12,718 bases of DNA from a bacterium (lineage in GTDB: Bacteria; Patescibacteriota; Minisyncoccia; Phycocordibacterales; UBA918): contig JAIYEC010000017.1 of NCBI GenBank assembly GCA_027487145.1, positions 1-12,718 of the forward strand, written 5' to 3'. The position numbers and the translations under genes are program-made. Shown one piece after another: positions 6,271 through 12,718 of the stretch (its first letter is position 1; each line of letters begins with the position of its first letter). Under the pieces are notes generated by a model. That model saw only the letters and a program-made list of their open reading frames with translations. It was not told where the DNA came from and did no database searches.

Positions 6271-6299
6271 AGTGTACCGCTGTTTGTGACCAAACAAAA
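6271..6299 (-). promoter_or_regulatory. Candidate umuD promoter
   Basis: On minus a TTTTGT (-35, 6294-6299) and TACACT (-10, 6271-6276) are 17 bases apart, and the -10 is seven bases before ATG 6263. The -35 overlaps the T tail of the terminator of the CAP gene upstream. No known SOS box is recognised here. Confidence 0.4.
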
Positions 6300-6331
6300 G
6301 CACCCATCAGACGAAGTCTGATGGGTGCTTT
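6297..6331 (-). terminator. Intrinsic terminator of the CAP-protein gene
   Basis: A 16-bp perfect stem (6297-6312 with 6316-6331) has core GCACCCATCAGAC and a three-base loop. On minus it is followed by TTTTG-TTTGG. It lies 11 bases past the TAG stop at 6343 and directly abuts the umuD promoter. Confidence 0.9.
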
Positions 6332-6342
6332 CTTTAAAAGCG

Positions 6343-7542
6343 CTACACGATTACTGCACCACCTGTCAGAAGTGTGTGGATATACCACAAGCCCCCCATT
6401 ACGATAAGTAGTCCAAGACTATACGCCACCTGAACGTATCGATCTCGCTTAACTTCAATTACCGCAGCACCTACCAGGAGTCCGACCACAATGAATCCAA
6501 ACAAGGTATAGATAATTTGCAGGATTGAGTTTGGTCGCGTGGCGATTCCTGCCATGACAGAGTCTTCGGTACTCGTTGCTTGTTCTATTAACGCAATCAG
6601 TCCTGATGAAGTAGCAATCATTGATTCTGTCATCAGTGGAAGCTCTTTCTTAATCTGAGCTACCGGAGCAGCTTCTCGTACTGGTGTTATTACATCATCA
6701 GCTAACAGAACAGGTGTCGAGCTGGAGGTGGTTGCAACTGCCAGCGTATCAGTTGTCGAAGCCACCACTTCAGCTGGGACAGGATCTGAAGCAGCCAAGA
6801 CATCAGTATTTTCAGTTGATTGAGGTTCAGGCTCTGCTGGCGCAGGTGTTGGTGTCGGTGTCGGGGCTGGAGTTGGTGCTGGAGCTACTACAACCGGTGC
6901 AACTGGCTCCGGTTCTTGAGCAACCACTTGAGCTACAACCGGAGCTGGTGCTGGTGTTGGCTTAGGTGTCTCAACTGTAGGTTTCGCTGGAGTCCCAAAA
7001 AGCTGAACTACGTACACCGTCTCATAGCCTTCATATTCGCCTTTAGCAGTCCCCACGCCAATCTCAGTGTATTGTGGACCCACAATGTTAGCTCGGTGAG
7101 TCGGAGACTTCATCCAAGCATCAACTACCTCAGATGAGTCAGAAAAATGGATGGCGAGATTTTCGCCAGCATGAGCATACACATAGCCAGCCTTATCAAA
7201 CCAATACCACGGTGACGTTCCATCAGGCGCATAGTGTGAAAAGTATTCATTCTTTGCCATGTGTTCAGCCTTCATCTTAGCAGCCGCATCAAGTGTTGCG
7301 CTGCGACGAAGCGGTGCTTCATCTAAGTCCGACCGTTCGTCATTGGTGAGAGAAACTACCACAGACGGTAAGACTGTGGAGACGAGCCAATCTGATGATT
7401 GCCATAAGTAGGCGTGAAAATTTGCCCCGACAAAGGTAAGGAGTGTCAGCACAAACATGCCCCCGAGCGCCATCCTCTGAAAGAGGTCAAGAGAATATCG
7501 TGACTCCCCTCTCTCCTTTTCATTTTTATTCCACGCTATCAT
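6343..7542 (-). CDS. Membrane-anchored CAP/SCP-domain protein (YkwD-like)
   Basis: This 399-residue envelope protein has a cytoplasmic N-tail, one membrane helix (about 22-42), an external CAP domain (about 63-185), a long Pro/Thr/Ala linker (about 186-240), a Ser/Thr-rich stretch, and two more helices (about 342-363 and 369-391). The CAP domain shows LTNDERSDLDEAPL, LDAAAKMKAEHMA, YFSHYAPDG, AGENLA, SPTHRANI and YTEIGVG. The characteristic His103, Glu127 and His149 are all present. Bacterial CAP proteins are secreted and often tied to the cell wall, but their activity is generally unproven. A Pro/Thr spacer usually crosses the wall, so the C-terminal helix pair returning to the membrane is unusual. 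It is a monocistronic unit: promoter at 7549-7557, terminators at both ends. Confidence 0.92.
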   Translation of the reverse strand: MIAWNKNEKERGESRYSLDLFQRMALGGMFVLTLLTFVGANFHAYLWQSSDWLVSTVLPSVVVSLTNDERSDLDEAPLRRSATLDAAAKMKAEHMAKNEYFSHYAPDGTSPWYWFDKAGYVYAHAGENLAIHFSDSSEVVDAWMKSPTHRANIVGPQYTEIGVGTAKGEYEGYETVYVVQLFGTPAKPTVETPKPTPAPAPVVAQVVAQEPEPVAPVVVAPAPTPAPTPTPTPAPAEPEPQSTENTDVLAASDPVPAEVVASTTDTLAVATTSSSTPVLLADDVITPVREAAPVAQIKKELPLMTESMIATSSGLIALIEQATSTEDSVMAGIATRPNSILQIIYTLFGFIVVGLLVGAAVIEVKRDRYVQVAYSLGLLIVMGGLWYIHTLLTGGAVIV

Positions 7543-7548
7543 TACAAT

Positions 7549-7557
7549 ATTATACCA
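7549..7557 (-). promoter_or_regulatory. Consensus extended -10 promoter of the CAP gene
   Basis: On minus this reads TGG-TATAAT, a perfect extended -10, followed by six bases and ATG 7542. It predicts a leaderless mRNA and is the best example of the spacing in the window. Confidence 0.65.
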
Positions 7558-7604
7558 TACTTTTTTATAAAAAGAAAGACTTTGCTTAATTATGGGGAAA
7601 AATT

Positions 7605-7638
7605 AACAAAAAAGCACGCTATTGCGTGCTTTTTTGTT
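7605..7638 (-). terminator. Intrinsic terminator of the mosaic surface-protein gene
   Basis: A 15-bp perfect stem (7605-7619 with 7624-7638) closes on TATT. The GCACGC/GCGTGC core is flanked by six A and six T, so it could act on either strand. It starts 27 bases past the TAA stop at 7666. Confidence 0.92.
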
Positions 7639-7665
7639 GTCTCTCCCCCACTCTCTCATCATCGG

Positions 7666-9852
7666 TTATGGAATGAGCGTTGGATATGGTTCGCTACCCG
7701 GGCAGATTATGTTATTGATCTTCCAGCGAGTCAATTTATACACATACCCGGTAGGGTTGGTGTCGTTACTTAACCAAGGAGCAAGAATTTCATCTTTATG
7801 CATCGTCTGGAACTGTCTCACTGCTGTATCAGTAGCCTCATCAAAAATACCACTATTAGTTACCCCGAGATAACCTTGGCCTTGTAAAAAGGCTTGTAGT
7901 AAGCGTACTTGCGCTGAATCGTTTTCCATACCCATTCTCATATAATCCTTGAGAACCATACCACACTGGTTAGTCGAAATTCCGAGTACTCTACCAGGCA
8001 GAGTATTCTGATTCACTCGAGTCCCGGTGTTGTTCCCTCTCTCCTTCACATGCCCAAAGTCAAAAGACCCATACGTGTCACGAGACTGATCTTCGACATG
8101 TATAGCAGGCAAAAACATGTCTTCCAGGGATTTGAAGAAACTTACCGTATCACGATCTCTATTTGGTACTGTAACGATAAACGGAGTTTGTGTGACGAGT
8201 TTCCAACCACTGTTAACCGTATTTGTGATTGTCCACGTTCCTCTAGGTACAGAAAATGAGTACCTTCCATCTTTATCCGTTACCGTGGTAATGGTCTGTT
8301 CTCCGTTGCTAATCGATACCGTCCAGCCTGGCAGTGGTTCTTCCCCAGCTGTCCCTGAATCAACAACCTCTCTGTCATACCTAAGGTTACCGTTTTGATC
8401 ATGATATACATACCCTTCAATGTGGTAGAGATTGTTCTCGTAGAGACACGAATCATCTGACACTGTTGCTTCAGATGAGAAATTGAGAGCAGACTCATCA
8501 GTACAGCCATACACTGGTTCTGCTACAAGACAAAGAGAAACATCATCAAGTAAACCGCCAACACCGTTTGGTGTTCCCACGTCGGAAAATGACACTACTG
8601 TGTTATGAGTTGAAGCAAGAAATACGTGAGAATACTGTTCCCAACTATTGTTTCTATTACCAGAAGCATCACTTTCCCACTCTTGGAGTGTTTCGTCATT
8701 TAAGAGAATCTTGATTTTATTCTCGCTAAGACTTGTTCCGGGGCGAGGTGAAACATTAAATCGTAACTCATATCTTGCTCCAATCTCTGTTGAAACAGAC
8801 TGAGAAATAGTTGTAGAGGTGGCCACATCTAACTCAACATTTTGAAACCCATCTTTTGCCCCACCAAACATATTTCTCCATAACTCAATTGAGTTTGTAG
8901 CGCTCCAATAAGGAATATTCGTGAACACTTCGAAATAGCCCTCGTCAAACGCATTGGCGGCTGAAGTTGGGTCTTCAAAAGAACCGTTCTTGATCAAATT
9001 AGGACCCTGTTCACACCGCTGTGCCACTTCCGAAACACATTCCTGACTATCATTAAGGGTAAAGCCTGGGTCGCACACAATGTCATATTCGCAAGTTCCA
9101 TCTTCAATCGTTGCGAAGGGATTAAAATTAATCGCTAATTCATTCGTACAGCCTTCAATCGGGGTGTCTATCCGCGCGCAACTATTATTGTAGATGGCAC
9201 GATTTTCTAGTGTCCAATTTCTCCCTTCATACGTCACTATTTCGTAGGTATTAGTCAAATATTGATACGGTGGGATAATGTTTTGTAGCGCAGCTTCGCT
9301 CGTTCCAGTTTGATTATCCGACAGCTGACCGTCTACACCAACTGAAAAATTTTGTGAAAGATATGGCTCTGTATCGCCACCAACAAATGTACAAATACGC
9401 ACTTCTCCGGTTTCGTTGTATGACAAGGTTGGCAAATCAACGATAGTAAGTTCATACGAGAGTGTTTGTCCTGTTTGCTCTACAACTAGTGAGATAGTTT
9501 CTGTTCCGGCCGCAGCAGCTTTAAAGCAAAAAGCCTTACGGTTAGCATTACTCGCAATAGTAGCGGTATAAGTTTCCGAAAATGGTTCAGAGCAAGTACC
9601 TTGGGTTGTCCCCTGACTAAACACCCCACCATTTTCTGAGGAAAGTTGTCCCCGTACAGTCCCAACCAGATCTCCTCTTGTAAAAAGAAACGATATCTCC
9701 TCACCTACATAATACGTGTCTTTTGCCGACTTTGTTGTCACAATTGTTTCTCCTGCAGCAAACGCAGCTGTTGGCAGGAGGCTAATCAGAAGTGAAAAAC
9801 TAACAATAAGCGATAAAACTCTATGGAAGTTCAAAGATAGCTGCATATTCAT
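7666..9852 (-). CDS. Large secreted mosaic surface protein with C-terminal peptidoglycan-binding-like domain
   Basis: This 728-residue exported protein has a signal peptide (about 1-33, TAAFAA). A beta-rich region follows to about 225. Two short cysteine modules, GCTNELAINFNP...DGTCEY (234-256) and GCTDESALNFSS...DDSCLY (449-471), follow a GCTD-x-A-x-NF-...-DGSC-Y pattern known from secreted proteins. Between them is a jelly-roll-like carbohydrate-binding module (about 285-442) beginning NLIKNGSFEDP and containing RYELRFNVSPRPG and GGLLDDVSL. An SdrD B-like or CnaB-like module (about 476-600) has GYVYHDQNGNLRYD, PLPGWTVSI, TDKDGRYSFSVP and FDFGH. The C-terminal domain (about 629-718) has VRLLQAFLQGQGYLGV, GIFDEATDTAVRQFQ and TGYVYKLTRWKINNIICP, matching a peptidoglycan-binding-like domain frequent in CPR. 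It probably attaches to the wall and displays adhesive modules. ATG 9852 is favoured by the promoter; MQLSL two codons on is possible. Confidence 0.85.
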   Translation of the reverse strand: MNMQLSLNFHRVLSLIVSFSLLISLLPTAAFAAGETIVTTKSAKDTYYVGEEISFLFTRGDLVGTVRGQLSSENGGVFSQGTTQGTCSEPFSETYTATIASNANRKAFCFKAAAAGTETISLVVEQTGQTLSYELTIVDLPTLSYNETGEVRICTFVGGDTEPYLSQNFSVGVDGQLSDNQTGTSEAALQNIIPPYQYLTNTYEIVTYEGRNWTLENRAIYNNSCARIDTPIEGCTNELAINFNPFATIEDGTCEYDIVCDPGFTLNDSQECVSEVAQRCEQGPNLIKNGSFEDPTSAANAFDEGYFEVFTNIPYWSATNSIELWRNMFGGAKDGFQNVELDVATSTTISQSVSTEIGARYELRFNVSPRPGTSLSENKIKILLNDETLQEWESDASGNRNNSWEQYSHVFLASTHNTVVSFSDVGTPNGVGGLLDDVSLCLVAEPVYGCTDESALNFSSEATVSDDSCLYENNLYHIEGYVYHDQNGNLRYDREVVDSGTAGEEPLPGWTVSISNGEQTITTVTDKDGRYSFSVPRGTWTITNTVNSGWKLVTQTPFIVTVPNRDRDTVSFFKSLEDMFLPAIHVEDQSRDTYGSFDFGHVKERGNNTGTRVNQNTLPGRVLGISTNQCGMVLKDYMRMGMENDSAQVRLLQAFLQGQGYLGVTNSGIFDEATDTAVRQFQTMHKDEILAPWLSNDTNPTGYVYKLTRWKINNIICPGSEPYPTLIP

Positions 9853-9861
9853 GTACTAAAA

Positions 9862-9891
9862 ATAATACTTAAAATATACCCCTTCTTTCAA
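9862..9891 (-). promoter_or_regulatory. Promoter of the mosaic surface-protein gene
   Basis: On minus a TTGAAA (-35, 9886-9891) and TATTAT (-10, 9862-9867) are separated by 18 bases; each is one mismatch from consensus. The -10 is nine bases before ATG 9852, giving a leader of about two bases. Confidence 0.6.
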
Positions 9892-9920
9892 AAATGTAGA
9901 GACTGTACATCACCTGTCAC

Positions 9921-10790
9921 TTATGGTGCCATGTGAAGTCTTGGTATTTTAAAACACGGATTTGCATCCATTTCATCACGAGTAGCCATCTCTTTTATCC
10001 GAGCCATCCTATGCATAAATTCTTCTCGTTCTTGTTTTAAGTCTTCAAGCGAGTGTTCATTAGGTGCTCTTAGTGGAAAAACAACGCACGGTAAAAATTC
10101 GCCCGATCCATCTTCTGACACAATCCCCAGCATGCGCACCGGTTTTTCTTCAAGTAATAGTCGCACTTCAGGTTCTGAGAGATCTTTTACACGGACTGAC
10201 CACTCCATTCCTTCAATGTCTTTAAAAGGCACTAACGTAGCCGGCGGAATCAATACCTCTCTCGCCGCTCCAGCTAATCTTCCCTCTCGTGGGTTTTGCC
10301 ATAAGCGTTTTTCAATTTTTTCTTGTGAATCATACATATCCATTCGCTCGCCCAACATGTGGTCGGCGGCATACCCAAGTCCAAAGAGCTGCAAGGCAGC
10401 GCCTCCAGCTAAACTCAAGACCATGCTACTTAAGAATATTTGCCAGAGCGGATAGCGATACCCGCGCTTGGTGTGACGTAGATTGTATACACCGACGGCT
10501 ACCATGAGACCAAAGACGACAATCCACACAAACGGTAGCACCTCGACGATGAAGGTGAAGAAGTTTTCGTGAGTAGCTTCATACAGGGCATACTGACGAT
10601 GAGTAAAGACAAACAGCGTCACCGCTACCGCCAGAGCCCCCACCACCACCGACAACGCCCAGAGCGCCCACACAAAGCATTCACGGGTCTGAAAAAACCG
10701 ACGTGACCGAGGACAGACCTCCCCACATTCAATTTTACTCATGACTGAGCTCTTGCAAGAGGTATTCGTTTTTAGTTCTTGCTCTTCCAT
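9921..10790 (-). CDS. Polytopic membrane protein, probable anti-sigma factor
   Basis: This 289-residue protein has a cytoplasmic N-terminal segment of about 38 residues with KIECGEVCPRSRRFF, in which Cys22 and Cys26 could bind a metal. Three membrane helices follow (about 39-63, 78-101, 115-138). An outside domain of about 150 residues contains SWSVRVKD-like and VRMLGIVSEDGSGEFLPCVV strands, then a charged helix EREEFMHRMARIKEMATRDE. The ATG begins four bases after the sigma-factor stop codon with no Shine-Dalgarno site, a sign of translational coupling. Gene position and topology fit an anti-sigma factor that holds the ECF sigma at the membrane. I do not recognise an RseA or ZAS domain, so this role is inference. 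The second in-frame ATG (10742, MSKIEC) is possible. No clear terminator follows; the next promoter starts about 30 bases on. Confidence 0.7.
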   Translation of the reverse strand: MEEQELKTNTSCKSSVMSKIECGEVCPRSRRFFQTRECFVWALWALSVVVGALAVAVTLFVFTHRQYALYEATHENFFTFIVEVLPFVWIVVFGLMVAVGVYNLRHTKRGYRYPLWQIFLSSMVLSLAGGAALQLFGLGYAADHMLGERMDMYDSQEKIEKRLWQNPREGRLAGAAREVLIPPATLVPFKDIEGMEWSVRVKDLSEPEVRLLLEEKPVRMLGIVSEDGSGEFLPCVVFPLRAPNEHSLEDLKQEREEFMHRMARIKEMATRDEMDANPCFKIPRLHMAP

Positions 10791-10794
10791 AGGC

Positions 10795-11379
10795 TTATAT
10801 ACGCAGAGTATCTTTATTTAATACATTCGCCAACTGCTTCTTCCCTCGATGAATGAGGGTACCCACCGAACCGATCGGGATTTGTAGAATATCAGAGATT
10901 TCGTCATATTCTTTATGTTCAAAAAAACGCAAAATAATGGGTTCTCGATACTTTATATCAAGAGTTCGCAAGGCCTGTGCCACCTCAGCGGCGTTAATAC
11001 TTTTATCAAAGGTAACTTCTGGCCCTTCCTCTTTTGACCCAAGAAACTCAAATAATTCTTCACTGTCTGCTACCAAGTGTCCTTCAGGGCGAACATTTCG
11101 CTTCCGGTACCAACTGATAGCCTCATTGTGTGCTATACGGTAAATCCAAGACGAGAACGAGAGTGAGGTGTCAAACGAGTTAAGATTTCGGTACGCCTTA
11201 ATGAAAATCTCTTGTAAGACATCTAATTGATCATCTTCATTGCGGACACCGAGGCGGGTAATATATCGTCTCAATTTTGCTTCATACCGCTCGACTAATA
11301 GCCCGTACTGATTCGGTTCTTTGAGAGTCATCTTGACCACTTCAACATCACTAGGTGGTAGCGCCGGAATACTGTTCAT
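10795..11379 (-). CDS. ECF-type RNA polymerase sigma factor (sigma-70 family)
   Basis: This 194-residue sigma factor has only regions 2 and 4, so it belongs to group 4 (ECF, RpoE-like). Region 2 (about 25-93) contains YEAKLRRYITRLG, DVLQEIFIKAYRNLNSFD and FSSWIYRIAHNEAISWYRKR, covering the core-binding and -10 recognition helices. A short acidic linker (about 100-130) follows. Region 4 (about 135-185) has LRTLDIKYREPIILRFFEH, then a helix-turn-helix EYDEISDILQIPIGSVGTLI with HRGKKQL for -35 contact. It is the first gene of a two-gene operon with the membrane protein immediately downstream. ECF pairs usually respond to envelope stress, which fits the surrounding envelope genes. ATG 11379 is used; no good housekeeping -10 lies near it, so an autoregulated ECF promoter is possible. 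Confidence 0.92.
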   Translation of the reverse strand: MNSIPALPPSDVEVVKMTLKEPNQYGLLVERYEAKLRRYITRLGVRNEDDQLDVLQEIFIKAYRNLNSFDTSLSFSSWIYRIAHNEAISWYRKRNVRPEGHLVADSEELFEFLGSKEEGPEVTFDKSINAAEVAQALRTLDIKYREPIILRFFEHKEYDEISDILQIPIGSVGTLIHRGKKQLANVLNKDTLRI

Positions 11380-11443
11380 GCGTCTTTGAATCGTCTCACA
11401 AAAGTACCGTATCGCAAAACTTTTTATCCTTATCTTATCTATA

Positions 11444-11471
11444 TTGAAAAAATTAAAAATTGTGTTATAGT
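11444..11471 (+). promoter_or_regulatory. Promoter of the pseudouridine synthase gene
   Basis: TTGAAA (-35, 11444-11449) and TATAGT (-10, 11466-11471) are 16 bases apart, and TGT before the hexamer makes an extended -10. ATG 11481 starts nine bases later. The leader would be about two bases, or 14 if ATG 11493 is used. Confidence 0.65.
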
Positions 11472-11480
11472 ATCGATATT

Positions 11481-12191
11481 ATGGAATTTCCCATGCGAAT
11501 TAATAAATATCTTGCGCACCAAGGTATTGCGTCCCGCCGTGAGGCAGACGTGCTCGTAGAAGCGGGTAAAGTGCTGATTAATGGTAAAAAAGCAAAGAAC
11601 GGTGACCAAGTTCAAGAAAATGACACCGTCGAAGTTAAAGGTGCAACCAAACAAAAGACTTACCTCGCCTACTACAAAGGCCGTGGGATTATTACTCATT
11701 CACCAAGTGAGCGAGAAGTCGACATTAAAGCTCGTCTAGAAAAAGACTACGGCATCACAAACGTCTCACCAGTCGGTCGACTAGATAAAGACTCAGAGGG
11801 ACTGATTATTCTTTCAAACGATGGACGGATTACCGGCCCGCTCTTGGACCCTGATTCAGATCACGAAAAGGAATACGAAGTAGCTGTCGATAAGACGGTT
11901 GGTCTCATGTTCTTGAAAGCTATGAGTAACGGCGTTGAGATTGAAGGATACCGCACCAAACCAGCTCGCGTCGCTGCCCACAAAACCAATCCAAAGCACT
12001 TCACCATTGTGTTAACTGAAGGAAAGAAGCACCAGATTAGACGAATGTGCGCAGCGCTTGGGTACCAGGTTCAACACCTTAAGCGAACTCGCATCACTAA
12101 CATTACGCTTGGTAAACTCAAGCCAAACCAGTACCGCAAAATTACTGGACCAGAACTCGATACGTTCCTAAAAGAACTTTCTCTTAACTAA
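11481..12191 (+). CDS. RNA pseudouridine synthase, RsuA/RluB/RluE/RluF family
   Basis: This enzyme isomerises a uridine to pseudouridine in RNA, probably rRNA. The 236-residue protein starts with an S4 RNA-binding domain (about 5-52: RINKYLAHQGIASRREADVL, VLINGKKA). The catalytic domain contains PVGRLDKDSEGLIILSNDG with nucleophile Asp102. The C-terminal part has EYEVAVD, FTIVLTEGKKHQIRRMC and HLKRTRITNITLG, the hallmarks of the family. The ...QIRRMCAALGYQV-x-LKRTRI block resembles RluF and RluB, but the target cannot be told from the sequence. MRINKY at 11493 is an alternative start; both are ATG. It is divergent from the sigma-factor gene and its stop overlaps the end of the convergent small gene by 8 bases, with no terminator between. 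Confidence 0.93.
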   Translation: MEFPMRINKYLAHQGIASRREADVLVEAGKVLINGKKAKNGDQVQENDTVEVKGATKQKTYLAYYKGRGIITHSPSEREVDIKARLEKDYGITNVSPVGRLDKDSEGLIILSNDGRITGPLLDPDSDHEKEYEVAVDKTVGLMFLKAMSNGVEIEGYRTKPARVAAHKTNPKHFTIVLTEGKKHQIRRMCAALGYQVQHLKRTRITNITLGKLKPNQYRKITGPELDTFLKELSLN

Positions 12192-12375
12192 ACAGCCGTT
12201 CAAATTCAATTAAGGAAAGAGTATCTTCTGACTGACTCATCATATCCTCTCTAATTTGCATGAGTTCAAGTACAGCTTGATCAAGCGTATCAATATAATT
12301 CGCCGAAACCGGAAATAACGACATGATAATTACAAATATCATGGAAAATGAAGTAGTTGAAAGGGTTTTTTTCAT
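12184..12375 (-). CDS. Small exported peptide of 63 residues
   Basis: The product starts with a standard signal peptide, MKKTLSTTSFSMIFVIIMSL then FPVSA|N, leaving a mature chain of about 38 acidic residues (YIDTLDQAVLELMQIREDMM and a Ser/Glu-rich end). The mature part is likely an amphipathic helix. It has no cysteine and no lipobox. I do not recognise a family. The gene is convergent with the pseudouridine synthase, and the two stop regions overlap by 8 bases. No clean -10 lies at the usual distance, although TATTAG is eight bases before the ATG. It may be a real small secreted protein or a decayed gene; the intact signal peptide favours the former. Confidence 0.5.
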   Translation of the reverse strand: MKKTLSTTSFSMIFVIIMSLFPVSANYIDTLDQAVLELMQIREDMMSQSEDTLSLIEFERLFS

Positions 12376-12448
12376 GATACTTACTAATACTTCAGCCTCT
12401 CGCTATTTGTTTCAAAATAGCACGTTGTACAGTGTGGCCGGTTTACTT

Positions 12449-12718
12449 TTATTTTGAGCTCTTCCAGAAGTTCCATTCAGCCAGCTTTACCTTCACAATG
12501 AAAGCCATATCCTTCAACTGATCGTGAAGTTGCGTGACCCAGTAGGTCTTGTCGGTTTTGTATACCTCAGGTGTACCGAGGTCTTCATTCGTATCTTCGA
12601 CAGCCTTAAGCAAGTCCTTAGCCAGCTCTGAATCAGCTGGATACACCGCTGCTACGGTAGTTACCCCAAACCCACTATCTGCTTGCTGCAGTACATAGAC
12701 GTTTTCAGTACCAATCTT
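12449..12718 (-). CDS. C-terminal part of an unknown protein, cut by right edge
   Basis: The frame is open from the right edge (12718) to TAA at 12449, giving at least 90 residues. It begins inside the protein with KIGTENVYVLQQADSGFGVT, has an acidic helix (SELAKDLLKAVEDTNEDLG) and ends in LAEWNFWKSSK. A GTG at 12646 is only an internal codon; the residues before it read as normal coding. I do not recognise a family. The next gene in the same direction is the small exported peptide 73 bases on. Confidence 0.65.
   Translation of the reverse strand, partial: KIGTENVYVLQQADSGFGVTTVAAVYPADSELAKDLLKAVEDTNEDLGTPEVYKTDKTYWVTQLHDQLKDMAFIVKVKLAEWNFWKSSK

Noticed and set aside
4003..6300. Shared SOS/LexA box before umuC and umuD
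   Set aside because: Both upstream regions hold AGCTGT and TACAC-like words, but I see no common palindrome that would be an operator.
6684..7137. Plus-strand frames over the CAP gene linker
   Set aside because: They are repetitive Leu/Gln- or Cys/Trp-rich translations of the antisense of the Pro/Thr/Ala linker.
7582..8510. Short frames overlapping the mosaic surface-protein gene
   Set aside because: They lack starts with promoters and do not resemble proteins; the 728-residue frame explains the region.
12449..12646. A complete 65-residue gene starting at 12646
   Set aside because: The codon is GTG and the frame continues open to the window edge with coding-like residues, so it is a truncated larger gene.
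1..12718. CRISPR array, tRNA, rRNA or insertion sequence
   Set aside because: No regularly spaced direct repeats, cloverleaf or transposase were seen on either strand.

Overview
The window looks like a chromosomal segment of a Candidate Phyla Radiation (Patescibacteria, Parcubacteria-like) genome with moderate GC. The best reason is a C-terminal peptidoglycan-binding-like domain of the kind seen in many CPR secreted proteins. Supporting reasons are small secreted or membrane proteins of unassigned family, an ECF sigma factor coupled to a three-helix membrane protein, and no convincing Shine-Dalgarno sequence before any start. The standard genetic code fits. All 13 visible stop codons are TAA (11) or TAG (2), and none is TGA. 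The lineage is an inference from protein style, because there is no marker gene here.

Layout, left to right. Nearly everything is on the minus strand; only rppH (4043-4516) and the pseudouridine synthase (11481-12191) are on plus. At 1-74 is the beginning of an unlisted exported protein. At 91-2447 a DUF916/WxL-like membrane-anchored protein lies downstream of a Thr/Ser-rich secreted surface protein, with a terminator between them. A 292-base non-coding stretch (2448-2739) with three inverted repeats precedes the surface-protein gene. At 2740-4005 is UmuC (DNA polymerase V catalytic subunit), divergent from an RppH-like Nudix hydrolase whose promoter interleaves with that of umuC. At 4561-5772 is a secreted GH18-family protein, and at 5817-6263 UmuD. 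At 6343-7542 is a membrane-anchored CAP/SCP protein. At 7666-9852 is a 728-residue secreted mosaic adhesin-like protein. At 9921-11379 are an ECF sigma factor and a coupled polytopic protein, probably its anti-sigma factor. On the right are an RsuA/RluB/RluF-type pseudouridine synthase, a 63-residue exported peptide, and the C-terminal end of an unknown protein cut by the window edge.

The main theme is the cell envelope. Seven of the 14 coding regions are predicted to be exported or membrane-anchored, an eighth is the membrane protein after the sigma factor, and the truncated left-edge gene may be a ninth. Several carry wall-directed domains (DUF916-like, GH18, CAP, peptidoglycan-binding). 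An ECF sigma/anti-sigma pair is a plausible envelope-stress regulator, but no shared sigma-specific promoter can be shown. A second theme is SOS mutagenesis: UmuD and UmuC are both present with catalytic residues intact, but are not in the usual umuDC operon.

The most striking signal not explained by the genes is a recurrent start architecture. An extended -10 box (TGn-TAnnnT) lies only 6-8 bases upstream of the ATG at several genes, and the best examples are TGG-TATAMT-N6-ATG. This geometry puts transcription start at or next to the start codon and predicts leaderless mRNAs. It also reveals the truncated gene at the left edge. Four intrinsic terminators with A/T-flanked perfect stems divide the units.
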